Source: an uncultured Acetatifactor sp.
Lineage (GTDB): Bacteria > Bacillota > Clostridia > Lachnospirales > Lachnospiraceae
NCBI GenBank assembly: GCA_934394665.1
Contig: CAKRRS010000086.1
Span: forward strand, 1 to 11,435
DNA length: 11,435 nt
Reading direction: 5' to 3'
A program made the translations under genes and the position numbers. Below, piece after piece: positions 5,473 to 11,435 of this stretch; within the stretch, counting starts at the first letter, position 1, and every line of letters begins with the position of its first letter. Below the pieces are notes generated by a model. That model saw only the letters and a list, made by a program, of their open reading frames with translations, was not told where the DNA came from and did no database searches.

Positions 5473-7086
5473 TTACTGATTCAGTTCAGCTAAGCACTGA
5501 TCAATGATGGAACCAACAGTGTCAACGTAGGTCTGCATAGCTGCATCTACATCACCACCGTCAACTACTACAGAAGTGATAGCTGCCAGCTTAGCATCAT
5601 AGATGGTACCGGACTCGTTGGTGTAGGTCTCAGAGGTAGGAGACTGAGGAGCATCCTTGCAGTTCTCGGTGAAGAACTTGTTACCTTCTGCAGCCAGGCT
5701 GGAGATATCGTTAAAGCCGTTGTCCAGAGAGCAGATAACCAGAGCGGGATCCATAGCGTTCTTCTTCCATACGGAGTTAGGATCGTTAGGAGACTGCTTT
5801 AAGTGGAACTGACCGTCTTCGTACTCGTAGGACTTCTCTTTGTCAGTACCTGCATTGATGGTGAAGCTTTCAGCCTTGGTAGACCAGTGAACATCCTCTG
5901 CACCGTAGGTCCACAGTGTCTGCACCTTGTCACCATCCATCATGGTCTCGATGAATGCATCGAAGATAGCCTGCTCACGGGAATTGTCGCCGTCACCGTC
6001 ATCAATGATAACCCATACAGGAGCTTCTCTGTTCAGGTAAGCGCCAACCTCAGCGATAGGAGCCAGCTCAACCAGCTTCTCGTCAACACCGTTCTTGATC
6101 AGGTTATCGGTCAGAGTCTGATACCAGGAACCTGCCCAGTATGTGAATACACCTGAAGAACCGGTCTGATCGTTGGAGAACCATTTCTCACGAGCGATCT
6201 TGGTGGAAGCGGTCAGGGTCTCAGGATCGATAGCGCCATCCTTGTAAGCCTGCTGTAATCTTAACAGAGCTGCCTTGGTAGCATCGGTCTGGAATCCATC
6301 GTACCAGGTACCATTCTCATCCTGCAGGATTGCGGGATAAGAATCCTGCCAGAACTCAGGCAGATAGTTTACATAAGGAGCTTCGTTACCAACGAAACCA
6401 GCTGCGATAACACCATAGGTATCACCGGTTACGCCGTTGCCATCGGGATCTTCGTTGTGGAACTTTAACAGCATGTTGTAGTAATCATCATAAGTCTTGA
6501 TGTCTTCAGCCTTCAGGCCAACTGCATCTAACCATGCCTGCTTAACGTAAGTAACACATCCATTACCATAGGTAGGAGCGAAGCCATACAGATGACCTTC
6601 CTCATCCTTCAGCTTCTCATTGATCTCAGGCAGGATCAGGTGAGACTGGAATTTAGCGTTTGCATATGCTTCGGACATATCCCACAGCAGACCGGTAGGT
6701 GCATACTGTTTGAACATATCTGCACTCATGATCATTACATCAGGATAGTCACCGCCTGCGAACAGACGACCTACTGCATCGGTATAACCGGAGTGGTCTA
6801 ACTGCTGGATATTCATCTTAATAGGATGACCGATTGCTTCGGATACTGCATCATCCCACTGCTGAACGAATTCAGCCTGGCCGTTATCAGTGGTTGCGGT
6901 CAGAGTACCATTAACTACTACGTTAATCTCCTCCAGGTTGTAAGCTTCGGTAGAAGCTGCTGCGCTGTCAGTTGTTGCTGCTGCGCTGTCGGTAGATGCT
7001 GCAGGAGCATCGTTGCTGCTTCCGCATGCTGCTAAGGAAGCTACCATAGCAGATGCTAAAAGTACGGATAATACTTTTCTCTTCAT
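5473..7086 (-). CDS. Sugar ABC transporter substrate-binding lipoprotein (LplA/YtcQ-like, family 1)
   Basis: Captures the oligosaccharide outside the cell and delivers it to the two permeases encoded next to it. The 537-residue protein starts with a lipoprotein signal peptide: MKRK, a hydrophobic core, and lipobox LAAC, with Cys21 as the lipidated residue. A flexible Ala/Ser/Thr/Asp linker (about 22-46) with two TDSAAA copies follows, then a two-lobed binding fold with DPDGNGVTGDTYG, usual in the LplA group, and many Trp/Tyr residues suited to sugar stacking. The frame is open 47 codons further upstream, to 7227. That part has no sensible signal sequence, while the ATG at 7086 has GGAGG six bases before it and begins the signal peptide, so this start is firm. 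The sugar bound cannot be read from the sequence; the neighbouring enzymes suggest an acetylated, glucuronic-acid-bearing oligosaccharide. Confidence 0.95.
   Translation of the reverse strand: MKRKVLSVLLASAMVASLAACGSSNDAPAASTDSAAATTDSAAASTEAYNLEEINVVVNGTLTATTDNGQAEFVQQWDDAVSEAIGHPIKMNIQQLDHSGYTDAVGRLFAGGDYPDVMIMSADMFKQYAPTGLLWDMSEAYANAKFQSHLILPEINEKLKDEEGHLYGFAPTYGNGCVTYVKQAWLDAVGLKAEDIKTYDDYYNMLLKFHNEDPDGNGVTGDTYGVIAAGFVGNEAPYVNYLPEFWQDSYPAILQDENGTWYDGFQTDATKAALLRLQQAYKDGAIDPETLTASTKIAREKWFSNDQTGSSGVFTYWAGSWYQTLTDNLIKNGVDEKLVELAPIAEVGAYLNREAPVWVIIDDGDGDNSREQAIFDAFIETMMDGDKVQTLWTYGAEDVHWSTKAESFTINAGTDKEKSYEYEDGQFHLKQSPNDPNSVWKKNAMDPALVICSLDNGFNDISSLAAEGNKFFTENCKDAPQSPTSETYTNESGTIYDAKLAAITSVVVDGGDVDAAMQTYVDTVGSIIDQCLAELNQ
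6956..6990. repeat. Tandem repeat coding the lipoprotein linker
   Basis: The 14-base unit GCTGCTGCGCTGTC occurs at 6956-6969 and 6977-6990, a period of 21 bases. It encodes two copies of TDSAAA in the linker just after the lipidated cysteine. Such linkers vary in length by repeat slippage without harming the binding domain. Confidence 0.7.
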
Positions 7087-7107
7087 TTTGTTCCTCCCTA
7101 AATATTT

Positions 7108-7136
7108 GGAATCATGATTTGTCATGGGGTCATTCC
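7108..7136 (-). other. Bulged hairpin in the binding-protein leader
   Basis: GGAAT-CATGA (7108-7117) can pair with TCATG (7122-7126) and ATTCC (7132-7136), leaving a 5-base bulge and a 4-base loop. It sits 10 bases upstream of the GGAGG site (7097-7093). It could influence translation or message stability. It matches no riboswitch I recognise, and pairing is the only evidence. Confidence 0.35.
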
Positions 7137-7234
7137 CTTGACTTGCCCTCACCTTATCATCTGGCTCCATGAAAAACAAGTTACAATTTTTGCGTTCGGG
7201 TGCAAATTTTGACAACCGGTTCTGCAAACCCTTG

Positions 7235-7263
7235 ATTTTACTGCATTCTTTGAAAGCACTTAC
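7235..7263 (-). promoter_or_regulatory. Candidate activator-dependent promoter of the transporter operon
   Basis: On the minus strand TAAAAT (7240-7235) is a good -10. Seventeen bases upstream the -35 position reads GTAAGT, a poor match, and it falls inside the direct repeat at 7249-7269. A weak -35 covered by an activator site is what AraC-type activation predicts. The leader would be about 140 bases. No better -10/-35 pair was seen closer to the gene, but this assignment is tentative. Confidence 0.4.
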
Positions 7264-7269
7264 ATTTTG
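7249..7269 (+). repeat. Direct repeat copy 1, probable AraC-regulator binding site (transporter side)
   Basis: TTTGAAAG-CAC-TTACAT-T-TTG matches the copy at 7280-7300 at 17 of 21 positions; the differences are the middle three bases and position 18. The copies share orientation and are offset by 31 bp, about three helix turns. This copy covers the -35 position of the transporter promoter. The inner part, TGAAAGCACTTACA, is also one base away from the catabolite-repression (cre) consensus, so CcpA is an alternative binder. Confidence 0.72.
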
Positions 7270-7279
7270 TATTTTTTAA

Positions 7280-7300
7280 TTTGAAAGGGGTTACATCTTG
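7280..7300 (+). repeat. Direct repeat copy 2, probable AraC-regulator binding site (regulator side)
   Basis: TTTGAAAG-GGG-TTACAT-C-TTG is the second copy of the 21-base repeat. Its last three bases are the TTG of the regulator gene's -35 hexamer (7298-7303). Binding here could let the regulator limit its own synthesis while the other copy activates the transporter genes. Confidence 0.72.
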
Positions 7301-7326
7301 CTTCCCTTGTCAATAACTGATACAAT
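7298..7326 (+). promoter_or_regulatory. Promoter of the AraC-type regulator gene
   Basis: TTGCTT (7298-7303) and TACAAT (7321-7326) are spaced by 17 bases. Transcription would start near 7333, leaving a leader of about 50 bases. The -35 element overlaps direct repeat copy 2, which allows autoregulation. Confidence 0.65.
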
Positions 7327-7383
7327 AGACATGGTTTATTCGGTATATTATCTAAAAAAATTGAGACGTGGGAGTGATCATGA

Positions 7384-9633
7384 ATGATTTTTAATAAAAA
7401 AGAAGACCTTTCTGATACAAATTATACAAACCATAACAGTACTTTAATGCTGAAAATGGTAACCTCTTACAGTATTTTCTTACTTATCATCCTTGTTTTG
7501 TTCATTTTTTTATATCGTTCCACGATAAATAACGCACGTAATTCATATAATCAGCAGAACGAAACAACGCTGATCAGTAATGTGGAACTGTTTGAAAGCG
7601 ATCTGAACATTATGGAGGTGTATTGCCGGCAGCTTTTACAGAACGATACCTTCCGTAAGGTCATGAATTATCAGAATACCTACTATCCTTTTACGGAGCT
7701 GGGGAATGAATTACAGAATTCTCTGGCGACAAATGTGTATGCGGAAGCACTTCTTCCGTTAAAAGAGTCCTTTGTCTATTTTCCGGAGACAGACTATGTA
7801 TTGAATCCTACCTATTTTATATCTGCGAAGCGGTTCTATAACTGGATCCAGAAGTACCCTTCTGCCGAAAAGGAACTGTGGCACTCCTACATGACGGAAC
7901 CGGAATACAAGAACCGCTTTCTTCCCATGGATCAGTTCATGCCAAATTACAGCGAAAAATACTATATGTATATCATCGACCTGAATGATCTCTACTATAT
8001 GGATGCCAATGCAAAGGTATGCTTTATCTTCGAACAGGATAAAATGGCGGATCTGTTCGACTGTGTACAGATGGATGGGGATAATTTTCTGGCGGTGACC
8101 GCAGAAGATGGCTCCAACGTGCTTATGATAAATACCCCGGACAGCATTTCCGAAGAAATGCTGGATTCCCTGGACTTTAATAAGGGATATGCCCAGGTCC
8201 GTCTGAACGGTCAGTCCTTTACTTTGGGAAAATACCTTTCAGATAGCACCGGTTATTCTTATTATTTCAGTTTTCCTCCCTATCAAGTGACCGGGGGGCT
8301 TGGAGGCACACAGTTATTTTTTATTTTACTGGCAATGTTTGCACTGGTGATCGGCGGTTCTCTGGTATATTATTTTTCCCGCCGCAATGTGCGCCCGATC
8401 ATTGAACTCGGTCAGGAGCTGCAGACCGCGGTAGAGGTTCAGAAAAATCTGCAGGAAGTCGTAGACAGCCAGCGTCCGATCATCTGTACTTCTTATGTCA
8501 GACAACTGTTGTCCGGTACCGCAACCAGTGAGGATGAAGTTGACTATATAGGTCAATACCTGAATATCGGTGAATCTTCTTATTATAATGTGTTATACAT
8601 TGTTTACTATAATAACTTTGGCGATGCCACAGATACCACTGCGCTCCCAGGCGGTGTGGAATCCATGGAAGAACTGGAGAAAATCATCGAAACAGCTTTA
8701 GAGAATTTCTTCGGCGGTCCGCTCTTTTATTTCAGTCCTTCGGAACGTACCTATGCGGTTCTTCTGCATTGTACGGAGGAAGAGGATAAAGATCTGATTC
8801 TGAAGATCAATAATTGTATTCTGCGTCTGCATGATTATCTGTTGGATACTTATGATATCTGGCTGTTCGCCGGAATCGGACGCGACACGGATTCCCTGAT
8901 GAACGTATGGGAATGCTATCAGCAGGCTTCCGAAGCCGTAAGCTATACGACGAAGAACTATATTTTCTTCCCGTATGAATTTATCAAAAAGGATTCCAAT
9001 GTGTTCTATTATCCGCCGGAGATCTCGACCAAACTGATCCACTTCATCTCCACCGGAAATACGCCACAGGTACTTGAACTCTTCAACCTGATCCATCAGG
9101 AGAACATCGAGGAACGTTCCCTGCCGGTAAATCTGTTGAAATATCTGCTGTCCGATATTCGGAACACTTTGTTGAAAGCAAGATTTGCACTCCATCCGGA
9201 TGCAGATCCTGAAGCAGTAAAAATACTGGACGAGCGTTTTAATGAGCATCTGACCTTCAAGCTTTGCGAAGATCTGGCGTTGTCGCTGTGTAATCTGTTC
9301 AGCAATAAAGAAGACGATACGACATTATCTGCTACAATTGAGAAATATATCAAGGAGAATTACCAGGATCCTTCTCTGGGATTAAATAAGATTTCCGATG
9401 AGTTTCAGATTTCGGAGAGTTACTTCTCTCATATGTTTAAGGAAAAGACCGGCGTGAATTTCTCGACGTATCTGGAAAATATCCGTATGGCCGAGGCTGC
9501 CCGTCTGATCAAGGAGACCGATATCAGTCTGAATGAATTATATATCGCCGTCGGATATAATAATTCCAATACCTTCCGACGTGCCTTCAAGAAGGTATAC
9601 GGTGTTACCCCCAGTGCCATGCGGGAAAAATGA
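7384..9633 (+). CDS. Membrane-anchored AraC-family transcriptional regulator (YesS/YtdP-like)
   Basis: A one-component sensor-regulator of 749 residues. After a short cytoplasmic N-terminus comes membrane segment 1 (about 27-46) and an extracytoplasmic domain of about 260 residues, probably the sensor. Membrane segment 2 follows (about 309-331), then a linker (SRRNVRPI onward) and a cytoplasmic middle region (about 365-640). The C-terminus is an AraC DNA-binding domain (about 652-748) with helix-turn-helix 1 around LNKISDEFQISESYFSHMFK and helix-turn-helix 2 around LNELYIAVGYNNSNTFRRAF. GVTPSAMR matches the usual AraC ending. B. subtilis YesS and YtdP share this size and plan and control pectin-fragment uptake genes. 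The start has GGGAG nine bases upstream. A four-codon frame beginning at 7380 overlaps it and could dampen initiation. It is transcribed divergently from the transporter genes, which it very likely regulates through the repeats at 7249-7300. Confidence 0.93.
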   Translation: MIFNKKEDLSDTNYTNHNSTLMLKMVTSYSIFLLIILVLFIFLYRSTINNARNSYNQQNETTLISNVELFESDLNIMEVYCRQLLQNDTFRKVMNYQNTYYPFTELGNELQNSLATNVYAEALLPLKESFVYFPETDYVLNPTYFISAKRFYNWIQKYPSAEKELWHSYMTEPEYKNRFLPMDQFMPNYSEKYYMYIIDLNDLYYMDANAKVCFIFEQDKMADLFDCVQMDGDNFLAVTAEDGSNVLMINTPDSISEEMLDSLDFNKGYAQVRLNGQSFTLGKYLSDSTGYSYYFSFPPYQVTGGLGGTQLFFILLAMFALVIGGSLVYYFSRRNVRPIIELGQELQTAVEVQKNLQEVVDSQRPIICTSYVRQLLSGTATSEDEVDYIGQYLNIGESSYYNVLYIVYYNNFGDATDTTALPGGVESMEELEKIIETALENFFGGPLFYFSPSERTYAVLLHCTEEEDKDLILKINNCILRLHDYLLDTYDIWLFAGIGRDTDSLMNVWECYQQASEAVSYTTKNYIFFPYEFIKKDSNVFYYPPEISTKLIHFISTGNTPQVLELFNLIHQENIEERSLPVNLLKYLLSDIRNTLLKARFALHPDADPEAVKILDERFNEHLTFKLCEDLALSLCNLFSNKEDDTTLSATIEKYIKENYQDPSLGLNKISDEFQISESYFSHMFKEKTGVNFSTYLENIRMAEAARLIKETDISLNELYIAVGYNNSNTFRRAFKKVYGVTPSAMREK

Positions 9634-9645
9634 TGTAAGCAACCG

Positions 9646-9703
9646 GAAAACAGCCGGTGCATTCCGGAGGAATCAATCCTCCAGAAATGCCTCGGCTGTT
9701 TTC
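9646..9703. terminator. Shared bidirectional terminator-like hairpin between the regulator and ispD
   Basis: GAAAACAGCCG (9646-9656) pairs perfectly with CGGCTGTTTTC (9693-9703). An inner stem GGAGGA/TCCTCC (9666-9671 with 9677-9682) sits within the loop. Each strand ends its stem with TTTTC, so it may work in both directions for these convergent genes. The right arm lies inside the last codons of ispD. Confidence 0.6.
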
Positions 9704-10509
9704 ATATCTTCCGGTGTTGTAATTTTAATGTTTCTGTAAGAAGCCTCCACCAGCTTCACTCTCGCTTCCGTGAACATTTCCACCACGCTGGCATCATCCG
9801 TCACCTGGATGCCCTGCTCCTGCATTTTGGGAAGTCTGTTGCGTAATCGTTCATACGCCTGCAGGATCAGACTGGTCTCAAATACCTGTGGTGTCTGGAT
9901 ATTCCAGACAGTTCTGCGATCCGGCGTAGACAATGCGAACCCTTCGGTGTCGCTGATTTTCACAGTATCCTTGCTCTGAACCGCTGCCACACATGCCCGA
10001 TACAAAACTGCAGCCTCATACGTGTCTTTCAGAATCTTCTCTGTCAGAAAGGGTCTGGCGCCGTCATGAATAAATACATATCCATGCTCATTTGGCACCT
10101 TCAGCCTGCCATCGGCGATCAGCTGTAATGCTCTCCCCACCGATAAATATCTCTCAGTTCCTCCCGAAGTAATGATATTTACCTTGGAAAAATGATATTT
10201 TTGCACAATTTCTTCCCGGACATAGGGAATGTCCTGTTCCGCTGTCACCAGAATGCAGTCATCGATGATCTCCGACTGTTCTAGCGCCTGTAACGCATAC
10301 CAGATCAATGGTTTTCCTTTTAGGGGAAGGAACTGTTTTGCAACCGCCGCATGCATTCTGCTTCCGCTGCCGGCTGCCAGAACGATTGCGGTACATCTGG
10401 GTTTCCCACTTTCTTCTTTTTTCTGTTCTTCTGCCACTCTGTCTATCATATTCTGTCTGTCTTTCTGTGTCGTTTTATTGCTTTCCCGGCTTCCCGTTAA
10501 ATCGGTCAC
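9673..10509 (-). CDS. ispD: 2-C-methyl-D-erythritol 4-phosphate cytidylyltransferase
   Basis: Joins CTP and methylerythritol phosphate to CDP-methylerythritol, the third step of the MEP isoprenoid pathway, in the cytoplasm. Motifs with this start are AIVLAAGSGSRM (41-52) with AKQF, the CTP-binding loop, SGGTERYLSV (115-124), IHDGARPF (147-154), NIQTPQVF (203-210), TDDASVVE (237-244) and NIKITTPEDM (260-269). The GARPF and TDDAS motifs favour IspD over the related TarI. At 278 residues it is about 40 longer than usual, because a polar, GACAGA-rich N-terminal segment precedes the catalytic fold. The GTG at 10509 has no clear ribosome site. The in-frame ATG at 10449 (258 residues) is also plausible, so the start is unsure. 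It follows tsaD by 25 bases on the same strand and is probably co-transcribed with it. Confidence 0.94.
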   Translation of the reverse strand: MTDLTGSRESNKTTQKDRQNMIDRVAEEQKKEESGKPRCTAIVLAAGSGSRMHAAVAKQFLPLKGKPLIWYALQALEQSEIIDDCILVTAEQDIPYVREEIVQKYHFSKVNIITSGGTERYLSVGRALQLIADGRLKVPNEHGYVFIHDGARPFLTEKILKDTYEAAVLYRACVAAVQSKDTVKISDTEGFALSTPDRRTVWNIQTPQVFETSLILQAYERLRNRLPKMQEQGIQVTDDASVVEMFTEARVKLVEASYRNIKITTPEDMKTAEAFLED

Positions 10510-10534
10510 TGTTTCTGTCTGATGCTATCTGTTT

Positions 10535-11435
10535 TTATCGTTCACCCAATTTCAGGTTCGGTACGGCATTCAGGTCATAGCCGCTGCGTACGCCCTTAAT
10601 ATACTCATAATAACCTGCCACACCGATCATTGCCGCATTATCGGTACAGAAGATCGGAGACGGATGATAAAATGCAATATTTCTCTTGCCGCATTCTTCT
10701 TCAAAAGCGGCACGCAGAGAAGAATTGGACGCAACGCCACCGGCAATTGCAAATTTATGCAATCCATAAGCCTTCACCGCATGAAGGGAATGGCTGACCA
10801 GAACATCTACTACCGCTTTTTGGAAAGAAGCAGCCACATCCGCCTGGCAGATCGGTTCTCCTTTCATCTCACAGCTGTTCAGATAATTCAGCACTGCGGA
10901 TTTCAGTCCGCTGAAGCTGAAATCATACGCATTCTCTGCCACTGCGGCTCTGGGGAAATGAATTGCGTCCGGATTGCCCTCTTTCGATACCTTATCGATT
11001 TTGGGACCACCGGGATATCCCAGGCCGATGGCCCGGGCGACTTTATCAAAAGCCTCTCCGGCAGCATCGTCTCTGGTCCGTCCGATGATCTCATACTCTC
11101 CGTAATCCTTCACCACTACCAGATGGGAATGTCCTCCGGAAGCCACCAGACAGATAAAAGGAGGTTCCAGCTCCTTATTTTCTATAAAGTTTGCGCTGAT
11201 ATGTCCTTCGATATGATGCACCCCTACCAGAGGGATCCCTGTTGCAAAACTGATAGCCTTTGCTTCAGATACTCCCACCAAAAGGGCGCCGACCAGACCG
11301 GGACCATAAGTTACAGCAATCGCTGTGATATCGTCTAACGTCACATGGGCATCCGCAAGTGCCTGTTCGATGACCTGATTGATCTTTTCGATATGCTTAC
11401 GGGATGCGATCTCCGGTACCACACCACCATACAGG
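10535..11435 (-). CDS. tsaD: tRNA N6-adenosine threonylcarbamoyltransferase (TsaD), N-terminus outside the window
   Basis: Transfers the threonylcarbamoyl group onto A37 of tRNAs that read ANN codons (t6A), working with TsaB and TsaE. The visible 300 residues begin within the universal [14 protein letters not shown] stretch, which continues in frame to the window edge. The annotated-looking GTG at 11422 is therefore an internal valine. Other landmarks are [13 protein letters not shown], the metal-binding HIEGH (HxxxH), VASGGHSHL, the [13 protein letters not shown] loop, [33 protein letters not shown] and CTDNAAMIG with the third metal ligand Asp. It appears intact and highly conserved. Perhaps 40-50 N-terminal residues are missing from view. 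Confidence 0.98.
   Translation of the reverse strand, partial: LYGGVVPEIASRKHIEKINQVIEQALADAHVTLDDITAIAVTYGPGLVGALLVGVSEAKAISFATGIPLVGVHHIEGHISANFIENKELEPPFICLVASGGHSHLVVVKDYGEYEIIGRTRDDAAGEAFDKVARAIGLGYPGGPKIDKVSKEGNPDAIHFPRAAVAENAYDFSFSGLKSAVLNYLNSCEMKGEPICQADVAASFQKAVVDVLVSHSLHAVKAYGLHKFAIAGGVASNSSLRAAFEEECGKRNIAFYHPSPIFCTDNAAMIGVAGYYEYIKGVRSGYDLNAVPNLKLGER

Noticed and set aside
7214..7221. AACCGGTT palindrome in the divergent control region
   Set aside because: It is only 8 bases with no extended symmetry and no second copy, so it cannot be distinguished from chance.
7087..7227. 47-codon upstream extension of the binding-protein frame
   Set aside because: The lipoprotein signal peptide and GGAGG site fix the start at 7086. 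The extension would bury the signal peptide and covers the leader.
8698..9249. 183-codon open frame on the minus strand inside the AraC regulator gene
   Set aside because: It is antisense to a well-supported coding region, has low-complexity composition and no start signals.
10664..11338. 224-codon open frame on the plus strand, opposite tsaD
   Set aside because: It lies wholly antisense to a highly conserved gene, shows no recognisable domain or ribosome site, and is best explained by the codon use of tsaD.
1..11435. Mobile elements, CRISPR arrays, toxin-antitoxin or phage-defence genes
   Set aside because: No transposase, integrase, regularly spaced repeats or defence-type protein was seen; the only tRNA-linked repeat is too short and too close to mark a present element.

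Overview
The window looks like a chromosomal piece from a Gram-positive, anaerobic Clostridia-type bacterium, most likely a Lachnospiraceae-like gut commensal. This is inferred from the gene set and layout: an LplA/LplB/YtcP-type sugar ABC transporter with no ATPase beside it, a 749-residue membrane-anchored AraC regulator of the Bacillus YesS/YtdP kind, strong GGAGG ribosome sites, a glycan-degrading cassette, and tRNA genes without encoded CCA. No mobile element, CRISPR array or phage gene was seen. All genes except the AraC regulator read on the minus strand.

Layout. (1) 1-346: two tandem serine tRNA genes, anticodon GGA (cut by the window edge) and UGA, behind a consensus promoter. (2) 388-7086: a carbohydrate-uptake and processing cluster read right to left: lipoprotein substrate-binding protein, two permeases, an SGNH/GDSL acetylesterase (CE12-like) and a GH115 alpha-glucuronidase. 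Hairpins lie after the binding protein, after the permeases, after the esterase and after the GH115 gene. The GH115 gene also has its own promoter, overlapped by a near-perfect palindromic operator. (3) 7087-7383: the divergent control region, with two 21-bp direct repeats spaced 31 bp apart. (4) 7384-9633: the AraC-type regulator with an extracellular sensor domain, on the plus strand. (5) 9634-11435: housekeeping genes ispD (isoprenoid precursors) and tsaD (tRNA t6A modification, cut by the window end), convergent with the regulator and sharing a terminator-like hairpin with it.

How it may work together (inference). The membrane regulator senses an extracellular glycan or oligosaccharide cue and acts through the paired repeats on the divergent transporter promoter. 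The lipoprotein captures an oligosaccharide and the two permeases import it, using an ATPase encoded elsewhere. The esterase and the GH115 enzyme, which both lack signal peptides, would then remove acetyl and (4-O-methyl-)glucuronic acid groups in the cytoplasm. Acetylated glucuronoxylan oligosaccharides are the simplest candidate substrate; a rhamnogalacturonan or arabinogalactan fragment is the main alternative. The most notable sequence-level observations are the 31-bp-spaced direct repeats and the operator overlapping the -35 element of the GH115 promoter.
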